NCBI GenBank assembly: GCA_032209605.1
Contig: JASFXZ010000035.1
Coordinates: forward strand, 1,865,001 to 1,929,000
Source of the DNA: Mactromeris polynyma
Lineage: Eukaryota; Mollusca; Bivalvia; Venerida; Mactridae
Reading direction: 5' to 3'
Length of the DNA: 64,000 nt
The translations under genes and the position numbers were made by a program. The notes below the pieces were generated by a model that searched no databases, was not told the DNA's origin, and saw only the letters and a list, made by a program, of their open reading frames with translations. Positions 28,765-38,469 of the stretch are shown one piece after another. Position 1 is the first letter of the stretch; every line of letters starts with the position of its first letter.

Positions 28765-31700
28765 ATGAAATTTGACGTAATGGCCGCCATGTGTCACGGA
28801 AATAGAGGAATTGGTTTTAAGATGAGTCTACCTTGGCCGTCATTGAAGTAAGTCCCAATCGCAAAAAGGGTCTAACATCATGATTCTGTTCTAGAAGCAT
28901 GAAATTGAGATTTCGTTTTATAGTATGGAGTAAATGCAGAAACTATGTTGAAATGTCTGAATTTCAATCTCTTGCTGGGACTGAGCTATGGTGAGCTTAC
29001 TTCTTGCTTATCAGACTGGCTTTCCTGCGTCTATACCTATGCTGGAAAACTATTTTACACCCTTCGTGTTGGACAAGTCACATGCTGAAGACAGGTCATG
29101 ACGTCACGTAATGGCAAATGAAAATTGAATGATTTTTTTAAATCACACGTAATTATCACGATAAAGCCCTTAAAACGTCATTTTATTAAAATTACTCCTT
29201 CATTGCATGAAGAAGTATGTACCACTGGCTTGCAATGGAAATATTCGGCTCTCGGGTAACGGTTTAGGCGGGAACGAGACTCAGCCAGTAACCCTTTCGC
29301 TGTATATATCTGTGCATACCATAAGCCAGTAAACGATTCTGTTTCCAGTATTTTTACTGACAGTTCCAGGGCTGTAAATCACTGTATGATTATTATTTCT
29401 TTTTGTGTTTTGAATGTTTGTTATATTCCCTTTCCCCTGTGCAATTCTTTCACTTTATAAATATTAAAGTGTTCTGACCAGTTTTGGCCTATTGTTGCCA
29501 GCTGTTTTGACTTGTCCTGTGATCTTTTCCATCCATTAATTCCCCCCCCCCCATCACTGTTTGTCCTCTTTGATTCTCCTAGTTTTTCCTTATGGTCTGC
29601 CAGGCCATTCCTTGCGCCTCTGTTCCCTAATGTATGTACCCTTTAGTCTCCTCAAGTGCCTTATGTTTTATGGATTGTTGTTTTCCCGGAGGTCTGTGTG
29701 GGGAGGCACTGTCATATGTATGTGGCGTTCCCTGTAGCAACGTATTCTCTCTCTTTTTGTATTCATAATGTTATGGATGCTTGAACATTAGAAGCTGACA
29801 GGGATGATAAGCTAGCTATTATCTTGGGCTTGTTATGAACAATACTATGCCAAATTTTGTTGTTTTTTTTCTCAAGGAGAGATTACGATTACTACACAAC
29901 TAAAACATTAACACCAAGGGATAAAAGTGCAGGTTAGATTACCATTCTGTTACCATGGTAACACATTTAATTATTTTCTTTATTGATTAATGATGAAATT
30001 CGATATTTTGTTACCAATAATACTTATGCTAAATACATGTATCTAAAATATATTCTCTCTTCAATTTACTTTCACTGTAAAAATGGAATACATGATTTTG
30101 TCTGTACATATCTTTCTGTAAATTCGTGGCCAACAATTTCAGTCATGTGACCCTCCACCACTTGTTGGTTAAAATAATTATAATCATGATGTCGGGACAC
30201 AGGATCAACGATTCAAAATATTTGCTTACTTTTCAGTGAAAATCGTGAACAACATATGTTATCTCCAAAATATTTCACTTCAGAAAGACTTATCAATGAC
30301 TGCGTTAAGTTTAAAGTTACTGACCAAATATCTAAGAAAAAGTGACATCTTTTTAACAAAATAAAAGAGTTGTGGAATCTTGTGAGAGCAGGAGATTGTC
30401 ATGACTTCTTTCCCATTATCTCTTCTAGAGTTATTTCTCTCTCTTTTAGAGATAAAGGGAGAGAACTCCAGGAGGGATAAAGATGGTCTATATAAATAAA
30501 GGGAGAGAACTCTGGAAGGGATAAAGGGTAATAATTCATGACAGTCTATATAAATAAAGGGAGAGAACTCTGGAAGGGATAAAGGGTAATAATTCATGAC
30601 AGTCTATAGAGATAAAGGGAAAGAACTCTGGAATGGATAAAGGGTAATAATTCATGACAGTCTATATAAATATAGGGAGAGAACTCTGGAAGGGATAAAG
30701 GGTAATAATTCATGACAGTGTATAGAGATAAAGGGAAAGAACTCTGGAATGGATAAAGGGTAATAATTCATGACAGTCTATATAAATATAGGGAGAGAAC
30801 TCTGGAAGGGATAAAGGGTAATAATTCATGACAGTCTATAGAGATAAAGGGAAAGAACTCTGGAATGGATAAAGGGTAATAATTCATGACAGTCTATATA
30901 AATATAGGGAGAGAACTCTGGAAGGGATAAAGGGTAATAATTCATGACAGTCTATAGAGATAAAGGGAAAGAACTCTGGAATGGATAAAGGGTAATAATT
31001 CATGACAGTCTATATAAATAAAGGGAGAGAACTCTGGAAGGGATAAAGGGTAATAATTCATGACAGTCTATAGAGATAAAGGGAAAGAACTCTGGAATGG
31101 ATAAAGGGTAATAATTCATGACAGTCTATATAAATATAGGGAGAGAACTCTGGAAGGGATAAAGGGTAATAATTCATGACAGTGTATAGAGATAAAGGGA
31201 AAGAACTCTGGAATGGATAAAGGGTAATAATTTGTGACAGTCTATATAAATAAAGGGAGAGAACTCTGGAAGGGATAAAGGGTAATAATTCATGACAGTC
31301 TATAGAGATAAAGGGAAAGAACTCTGGAATGGATAAAGGGTAATAATTTGTGACAGTCTATATAAATATAGGGAGAGAACTCTGGAAGGGATAAAGGGTA
31401 ATAATTCATGACAGTGTATAGAGATAAAGGGAAAGAACTCTGGAATGGATAAAGGGTAATAATTTGTGACAGTCTATATAAATAAAGGGAGAGAACTCTG
31501 GAAGGGATAAAGGGTAATAATTCATGACAGTCTATAGAGATAAAGGGAAAGAGCTCTGGAATGGATAAAGGGTAATAATTTGTGACAGTCTATATAGGTA
31601 AAGGGATAGCATGTGTGACATTCTCTTGTGCTTCTGAGATCATTTCATAATGCCAAAAAGTTTATTTCAAGTTTAAAGCAGATTGTTTTGTTTCTACGAT

Positions 31701-34663
31701 ACCTGCTTAAATGCAAACAAATTAATGTAAAACGAAGGGCCATAACTCATGTTAATCAAAGTGCTGAAAGCACTGGTGTTGTTTGGTATTGAACACTGAT
31801 TTTGTATTCAACACTTCTAGATTCACAGAAAGTACGAATCGTCATTGTTGAACCATTAAATTTAATTGCGCAATTAAGATTACTACCAGTATTGAGTATG
31901 TTCGGCAGGTTACGCAGTTTTTGTAGTTATGCAATGCAAGTGTCAAAATTTGCCGTAGAACTAGTTGTTCTACCGAAAAACTTAAAAATATAGAATCTCA
32001 ATATCATGACAATATTTGCATCTAATAGAAGGGAAGATTCTATGAAGGTTTGTTGAATTCCAATGAGTGGTGACGGGTACAAAAATGTATAAGAAAAAAA
32101 CAACAAAGGGCCATAACTCTGTTAAAACTCATTGAACTGAAATACAATGACAGTATGTACAAATCCTGATTACGGCAGATTCCTATGATGTGTAATTAAA
32201 GTCCAATCAGTGAAATAGACTTGCCACCACTGACAATGATTCTAGAAATTGCAGCAATACTTTTCTTGTAAGTTTGATCATAGCTTTAAAAACAATGGGC
32301 CAGTTTCATCAGTATTCATAATACGAAAATTCTTACACCCGTTTTATTAATGCCTTCGTAAGTATGACAGTTTACAATAATCCAATAAATTTTCCAAGAA
32401 TTTATTATTTTTTTCCCAGGCAAGATGATCGTTCATATATCTGGTCGTCTGTCATGGCTGAGTAGTCCACCTGAATATCGATGTACACCAAACGTTTCCC
32501 GTGTGGTTATCAGTCGAACTGTGGATGAAAGGTACGTTTGCATAATTCCTTATGAGTTCATCGTAGCCAGCATCCTCGGTACCCAGGCTATTCATAACAT
32601 AGATGTTACCCTGAGCAATTTGGCTAGCAAAACTTCGTAATGCATGAATAGTCATTAACATTGCTCAAGCAATGAAATGGACAATAACAAAAAGGAATCT
32701 TCTTTTGTGAAAGACTATCGATGTCCTGCCTAACATGATTTGAAATAGTCTGAGTCAATAGGCACTTTATTGTTTCTGTTTCACATTGACTTTATTGTTT
32801 TATATTTTAATATCAAAATATTTGTTCCATATAATAAAATAAACATCAGATCCCATGGAAAGTGAAAGCATAAAATGTCAACCATCGAAATGGAAAACAA
32901 ACAAATACTACAGCGTCTACATTGTCTTTTGGCTGGTAACGTCCGTCATCTTTGCAATCAGAGGAAATGACGTCGACGTCATTTTAACGTCAATATCATT
33001 CCCGCACTTTTATTGGACGTCCGTTGAAATATGTAAACATACAGTTAGAGCTAGTAGTGTTGAAATTTGTTCATTTATATTTTGTTCGATATAATAAAAT
33101 ATATATCAGATGGCTTCCCAGTGTGACAGTACATATTGTCAACACGAGGGAAATACTATTCGCCTCGGGTAAGGTTGACAATATGTACTGTCACACAGGA
33201 AGCCATCTGATATTTATATATTGACTGAACCTTTGTCAGTTATCATGTTTCTGTATTTCAGTACCCTGAATCATCCTACCATCATAAAGGTTGTTCCAAG
33301 TTTTGATGCGGCGTTGCAATTCATTGACAGCATTCAAGAGAAAGTTGACAGTGTGTGGATAATGGGCGGTAGCCGAGTATACAAGGTGAGGCAAAATATT
33401 GTTATATGTGCTATTATCATTTTTACTCCTATCATTTTTTTATTATCATTTTTGCTATTATCATTTTTGCTTTTTATCATTTTTTCAATTATCATTTTTG
33501 CTTTTATCATTTTTTCAATTATCATTTTTGCTTTTATCATTTTTTCAATTATTATTTTTGCTATTATCATTTTTGCTATTATCTTTTTTGCTATTATCAA
33601 TTTTGCTATTATTATTTTTGCTATTATCATTTTTGCTATTATCATTAATTTTTTGCTATTATAATTTTTTCTATTATAATTTTTTCTATTATCATTTTTT
33701 CTATTATTATTTTTGCTATTATCATTTTTGCTATTATCATTTTTTCTATTATCATTTTTGCTATTATCATTTTTGCTATTATCATTTTTGCTATTATCAT
33801 GTTTGCTATATTATTGGTATTATCATTATTATTATCATTGTTATTATTATTACAGTTGGCAATGGAGCACAGTAGATGTGACAAGGTGTATCTCACACAT
33901 ATCTATACAGACTTTGAGTCAGACGTCTTCTTTCCTGAATTTGAGGACAATTTTGAAGAAATCAAGTAATGTATTATGCAAACAATTTAAAGTGTGGTCT
34001 TATTTTTTAGGTTTTACTGTTATTTGTTGTTGATGTTTTTTTAAAAATCAATTGTCTATTTCAAGCAGTTAATTTGCAAATGTGACAAAGAAATCCTTTG
34101 CTGATTGGTTATAGTCCCTGACTTTAAATCGCTTGGCCATCACCTGTGTAGGTTCGAATCTCACCTTGTATGTAGCATGTATGAGGAAGCTATCCAGCTG
34201 GCTTACGGGGGTTTGATGGTACTACCCAGGTACCCAAAATCAATGCTAGAAGGAACACTTGTAGTCTTTCTCCACCGTAATAGATGGAATAGTCACTACA
34301 TGACCCTGGCTGTTAATGTGACCCATTATCAAAAGAAAACAATTCTGTTTTTATGCCCCCCTTCGAAGAAGAGAGGGCATATTGGTTTGCTCATGTTGGT
34401 CGGTCGGTATGTAACCTTTTCGTTTCCGATCAATAACTCAAGAAACCCTTGACCTATCATCCTCAAACTTAGTCCACACAATCATCTTCGGTAGCAGAGG
34501 AACCCTATTGATTTTGGGGTCAAAGGTCAAGGTCACAGGGGGGCATAATGTTTTACAAACATCTCTTGTTTTATTTTCCAGGGATCATAACGAAGCAGGA
34601 CAGACGTACGAGGATAAAAATATCAAGTTCGAATTTAAAGTTTACCAGAAAAAAACAATGTAG
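28765..34663 (+). CDS. divergent DHFR-like paralogue, six exons
   Basis: Exons: 28765-28847, 29877-29932, 32420-32531, 33262-33385, 33856-33965, 34582-34663. All introns are GT-AG. The frame is continuous for 188 residues. Intron phases (2, 1, 2, 0, 2) equal those of the upstream DHFR, and both fourth exons are 124 bp, so it arose by tandem duplication. Conserved features: RGIG...LPWPSL, acidic KRDYDYY (Asp at human Glu30), a W57-equivalent (LSWLSSPPE), VVISR, WIMGGSRVY, FESDVFFPEF and KFEFKVYQK. Lost features, by ungapped alignment to human: Arg70 to Val, Thr136 to Val, Lys55 to Leu, Thr56 to Ser, and Gly20 to Met in the substrate loop. It may bind NADPH but probably handles folate poorly or not at all. 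An acceptor-like site (TTTTTGTAG at 28755) implies an unseen 5' UTR exon. A pseudogene is unlikely because every exon and splice site is intact. Confidence 0.9.
29608..29760 (+). repeat. interspersed repeat R2, copy 1
   Basis: About 150 bp matching 39992-40147 in direct orientation. Shared blocks are CCTTGCGCCTCTGTTCCCTA, TTTTATGGATTGTTGTTTTC, TGTATGTGGCG and CTCCCTGTAGCAA or TTCCCTGTAGCAA. It lies in intron 1 of the DHFR-like gene. No coding potential. Confidence 0.8.
30385..31620 (+). repeat. 58-bp satellite with 116-bp dimeric higher-order structure
   Basis: About twenty 58-bp monomers alternate between two types: GTCTATATAAATATAGGGAG... and GTCTATAGAGATAAAGGGAA.... Each continues with GAACTCTGGAAGGGATAAAG or a variant and GGTAATAATTCATGACA. 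The left edge (AGGAGATTGTCATGACTTCT then TTCCCATTATC) is the inverted start of a fold-back element, and the monomer corresponds to the right half of the MITE at 18505-18651. It lies in intron 2 of the DHFR-like gene. Confidence 0.95.
32565..32712 (+). repeat. interspersed repeat shared with 19569-19835
   Basis: Contains CCCAGGCTATTCATAAC (inverted relative to the other copy) and AATGCATGAATAGTCATTA with AATGAAATGGACAATAACA (direct relative to the other copy). It starts only about 34 bp after the exon 3 donor of the DHFR-like gene. Confidence 0.65.
33103..33212. mobile_element. fold-back element in DHFR-like intron 3
   Basis: The left arm (ATCAGATGGCTTCCCAGTG, then TGACAGTACATATTGTCAAC) and right arm (GTTGACAATATGTACTGTCA, then CACAGGAAGCCATCTGAT) are complementary over about 40 bp with one mismatch. 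They enclose a 30-bp loop. A second partial copy of the left border (TAATAAAATAAACATCAGAT at about 32835) suggests a nested or larger element at about 32815-33215. Confidence 0.8.
33403..33850 (+). repeat. 15-bp pyrimidine-rich microsatellite (TTTTGCTATTATCAT)
   Basis: About 30 units of TTTTGCTATTATCAT and its variants (TTTTCAATTATCAT, TTTTCTATTATAAT) fill nearly the whole of intron 4 of the DHFR-like gene. The array ends directly in the splice acceptor TTATTATTATTACAG at 33855. Long open frames read through it in several frames on both strands and are artefacts of the repeat. Confidence 0.95.
33990..34020. mobile_element. fragment of CAGTAAAACCTC MITE
   Basis: A short piece, GTGTGGTCTTATTTTTTAGG then TTTTACTGT, matches the right end of the MITE family at 22666-22836. 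It lies in intron 5 of the DHFR-like gene. Confidence 0.5.
34115..34345 (+). mobile_element. second type of tRNA-derived SINE
   Basis: Has a B-box (GGTTCGAATCTCAC at 34151), then a body with TGTATGAGGAAGCTATCCAG, CTGGCTTACGG, CTACCCAGGTACCC and GTCTTTCTCCACCGTAA. This arrangement is familiar from bivalve SINEs. The A-box region is degenerate. It lies in the last intron of the DHFR-like gene. Confidence 0.7.
34350..34572 (+). repeat. bivalve-type interspersed repeat abutting the last splice acceptor
   Basis: Starts TTTTATGCCCCCCTTCGAAG and ends GGGGGGCATAATGTTTTACA then AACATCTCTTGTT. The ends are complementary over TATGCCCCCC and GGGGGGCATA. A fragment of the same end occurs at 57254-57302. 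The distal end lies within about 10 bp of the acceptor of the last exon (34582). Confidence 0.7.
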
Positions 34664-35247
34664 TGTTTATGGGTTAAAGTGTCTGTTGATTTCTTTATCA
34701 TAACTTCATATCCATGTACAAATAATTGTTCACTGATTATAGATAACAGACTGGCATCTTAACAAAATAAGAATAGTAATTTTAACTTTATTTTCAATAC
34801 CTTCTAAGACGAAAAATTATAGAATCTTAAAGAATGTACGGATCATTCATTATTAGTTCTTTGTTTACATGGGCACAAAATATTCAGTTTGTTTACATTT
34901 AAAATGTTTAGGCTTAACACACCAGTAATTGTGAGACTATATGGTCCATGGAAATACGACTAATGTGTTTCGGCGTAGCTGTTTAACATTGATTTGACCT
35001 ACATTTTTGACCAACCAAATGTTGTCCTCAAAACGAGCTTTTTAAAATCGGACCAATCATATTTACACCCCAGAGGCACCAAACGGGGTTTTCATTTGCC
35101 CAAGAGGCACCGAACTGGGTTAAGCATAAGATATTAGTATATATATATCCAAGTTAAATTTTTGTAAGGATTTATTTTTCAACATGTTGCAGAAAACATT
35201 ATTTCATTTATGTATGAAGGACATCATTCTATCTACGCCGTTTATTT
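34664..35247. other. 3' flank of the DHFR-like gene
   Basis: AT-rich 3' UTR or intergenic DNA. Candidate AATAAA signals occur further on at 35613 and 35769. No second gene is seen. Confidence 0.4.
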
Positions 35248-35440
35248 TTTTCGGCGCAGCTGTACTAACATGGTTTTGCTATTTGCATACCAGTGTTGTG
35301 TAAACCAATCAAATCTTACGTTAACCACCAAGGCAATTTCTCTTCAACCGAACAAAGTTTGTTACCTTGACGCAGATTGGTTAACCTTTCGATAAAGGGT
35401 ACGTTACATTACCGAAATCCAATGAATTTCGGTGAATTTA
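35248..35440 (+). repeat. interspersed repeat family R1, copy 2
   Basis: Matches copies at 9429-9592 (inverted), 46050-46335 and 61647-61905. Blocks: TTCGGCGCAGCTGTACTAAC, ATGGTTTTGCTATTTGCATA, CAAGGCAATTTCTCTTCAAC, GATTGGTTAACCTTTCGATA, AAGGGTACGTTAC and ATTTCGGTGAATTTAC. Confidence 0.85.
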
Positions 35441-35859
35441 CTGAATTATCAAACCTGAAATGATACTGCTTCATACAAGTATACGATGACAATGTTTACC
35501 AAAATGATTTTGTTAGGGATGTTATGGGGACTCTACTGTTGAGTGGTTATATTTATATACATATATGTACTATACTCATGATAAAGGAAGATAAATCTGC
35601 ATTACCAAGACAAATAAATGTACAACTATTGTTTTTGTTTCCATGACAATATTTATCATTTTGTGATACATTTACAAAACTCCTCTTGTTTGGAGAATTT
35701 TTGTGAAATACTCTTTATTTTGCTTTACTGTATACTGTGGTTTACATTTTATATTTACAGGAGTGAAAAATAAAAAATTACTAACAAATAGCTTTGTTTC
35801 ATTTGTTATTCAATAATTATCTATTCTTAAGCAATTTTATACCTCTCCCCTCAGTAAAC

Positions 35860-38215
35860 ACCTCCCAGTTAGCTCGGTTATTATTGCTCTGAACTCGCAC
35901 CCATGTAGGTCAGGGTTGGATTCTGAGGCTGGGAAGGTCAGTGTTCGATTTTCAGACTGGGAAGGTCAGGGTTCAATTCTCAGACTGTGAAGGTCAGGGT
36001 TCGATTCTGAGACTGGGTAGGAAAGGGTTCGATTCTCAGACTGGGTAGGTCAGGGTTCGATTCTCAGACTGAGAAGGTTAGTGTTCGATTCTCAGGCTGG
36101 GTAGGTCAGGGTTCGATTCTCAGACTGAGAAGGTTAGTGTTCGATTCTCAGACTGAGAAGGTTAGTGTTCGATTCTCAGGCTGGGTAGATCAGGGTTCGC
36201 TTCTCAGGCTGGGAAGGTTAGTGTTCGATTCTCAGACTGGGTAGGTCAGGGTTCGATTCACAGACTGGGTAGGTCAGGGTTCGATTCTCTGGCTGGGAAG
36301 GTTAGTGTTTGATTCTCAGACTGGGAAGGTCAAGGTTCGATTATCAGACTGTGAAGGTCACAGTTCGATTCTCAGGCTGTGAAGGTTAGTGTTCGATTCT
36401 CAGGCTGGGAATGTTAGTGTTTGATTCTCAGACTGGGAAGGTCAGGTTTCGATTCTCAGGCTTGGTAGGTCAGGGTTTGAATCTAAGGCTGGGAAGGTCA
36501 CGGTTCGATTTTCAGACTGGGAAGGTAAGGATTCAATTATCAGACTGGGTAGGTCAGGGTTTGAATCTAAGGCTGGGAAGGTAAGGATTCGATTATCAGG
36601 CTGGGTAGGTCAGGGTTCGATTCTCAGACTGGGTAGGTCAGTGTTCGATTCTCAGACTGGGAAGGTAAGGATTCGATTCTCAGACTGGGTAGGTCAGGGT
36701 TCGCTTCTCAGACTGGGTAGGTCAGGGTTCGATTCTCAGACTGGGAAGGTCAGGATTCAATACTCAGGCTGGGAAGGTCACAGTTCGATTCTCAGGCTGT
36801 GAAGGTTAGTGTTCGATTCTCAGGCTGGGAATGTTGGTGTTTGATTCTCAGACTGGGAAGGTCAGGTTTCGATTCTCAGGCTTGGTAGGTCAGGGTTTGA
36901 ATCTAAGGCTGGGAAGGTCACGGTTCGATTTTCAGACTGGGAAGGTAAGGATTCAATTATCAGGCTGGGTAGGTCAGGGTTTGAATCTAAGGCTGGGAAG
37001 GTAAGGATTCGATTATCAGGCTGGGTAGGTCAGGGTTCGATTCTCAGACTGGGTAGGTCAGTGTTCGATTCTCAGACTGGGAAGGTAAGGATTCGATTCT
37101 CAGACTGGGTAGGTCAGGGTTCGCTTCTCAGACTGGGTAGGTCAGGGTTCGATTCTCAGACTGGGAAGGTAAGGATTCGATTCTCAGGCTGGGTAGGTCA
37201 GGGTTCGATTCTCAGACTGGGAAGGTAAGGATTCGATTCTCAGACTGGGTAGGTCAGGGTTCGATTCTCAGACTGGGTAGGTCAGGGTTCGATTCTCAGG
37301 CTGGGAAGATAAGGATTCGATTATCAGGCTGGGTAGGTCAGGGTTCGATTCTCAGACTGGGTAGGTCAGTGTTTGATTCTCAGGCTGGGAAGGTTAGTGT
37401 TTGATTCTCAGACTTGGAAGGTCAGGGTTCGATGCTCAGGCTGGGAAAGTCAGGTTTCAATTCTCAGACTGGGTAGGTCAGTGTTCGATTCTCAGACTGG
37501 GAAGGTTAGTGTTTGATTCTCAGACTTGGAAGGTCAGGGTTCGATGCTCAGGCTGGGAAGGTCAGGTTTCAATTCTCAGACTGGGCAGGTAAGGGTTTGA
37601 TTTTCAGACTGGGAAGGTCAGGATTCAATACTCAGGCTGGGAAGGTCAGTGTTCGATTCTCAGACTGGGTAGGTCAGTGTTCGATTCTCAGGCTGGGAAG
37701 GTTAGTGTTTGATTCTCAGACTTGGAAGGTCAGGGTTCGATGCTCAGGCTGGGAAGGTCAGGTTTCAATTCTCAGACTGGGTAGGTCAGTGTTCGATTCT
37801 CAGACTGGGAAGGTTAGTGTTTGATTCTCAGACTTGGAAGGTCAGGGTTCGATGCTCAGGCTGGGAAGGTCAGGTTTCAATTCTCAGACTGGGCAGGTAA
37901 GGGTTTGATTTTCAGACAGGGAAGGTCAGGATTCGATACTCAGGCTTGGAAGGTCAGGGTTCGATTCTCATGCTGGGAAGGTCAATATTCGGTTCTCAGA
38001 CTGGGAAGGTCAATATTCGATTCTCAGACTGGGAAGGTCAATATTCGATTCTCAGACTTGGCAGGTGAATATTCGATTCTCAGACTTGGAAGGTCAATTT
38101 CGATTCTCAGACTGGGAAGGTCAGGGTTCGATTATCAGGCTGGGAAGGTCAATATTCGATTATCAGACTGGGAAGGTCAGGGTTCGATTATCAGACTGGG
38201 AAGTTCTTAGAGAAG
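35860..38215 (+). repeat. 28-bp B-box-like array, about 80 units, with tRNA-like founder
   Basis: The first about 75 bp (35868-35938) resemble a degenerate tRNA: CCCAGTTAGCTCGGTTATTA at the start, a GTAGGTCAGGGTTGGATTCT B-box region and a closing GGCTGGG that pairs with the initial CCCAG. About eighty 28-bp units follow, each AGGTCAGGGTTCGATTCTCA plus GACTGGGA or GGCTGGGT. Each therefore contains GGTTCGATTCT, close to the Pol III B-box consensus GGTTCGANTCC. Longer duplications are layered on top, with a block of about 420 bp repeated at 36360 and 36780 and further repeats near 37400-37830. Open frames through it are artefacts. Confidence 0.95.
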
Positions 38216-38469
38216 GGTATGTTAGTACGGGTTGATAATTACCCCCAGGAAAACTGACTAGGTCAATTGCCTGCCATAGTTAACTGAACATCGTTAAAAA
38301 AAGGCTTTGAACCCATTAAAAACTGTTATTGGAAGTAATAAGCATGATTGTGTAAAACATATCGTAGGGGTGTGTAACAATATGTTTTGAGTGCATTGGG
38401 TCTGATTGGACTGTCATACATTATAGTCTCTTTGGGCCCATTGCTAAACAGAGGACACTCGAATGAATA

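Noticed and set aside
33221..34033. Long open frames on both strands rich in Ile/Phe/Leu or Asn/Lys/Met
   Set aside because: They read through the 15-bp microsatellite in several frames at once and reflect its period being a multiple of three, not coding.
37401..38210. Overlapping repetitive open frames (LRLGRSGFDAQAGKV type)
   Set aside because: They are read-through of the 28-bp B-box array. Several frames and copies look alike, and there is no start or splice context.
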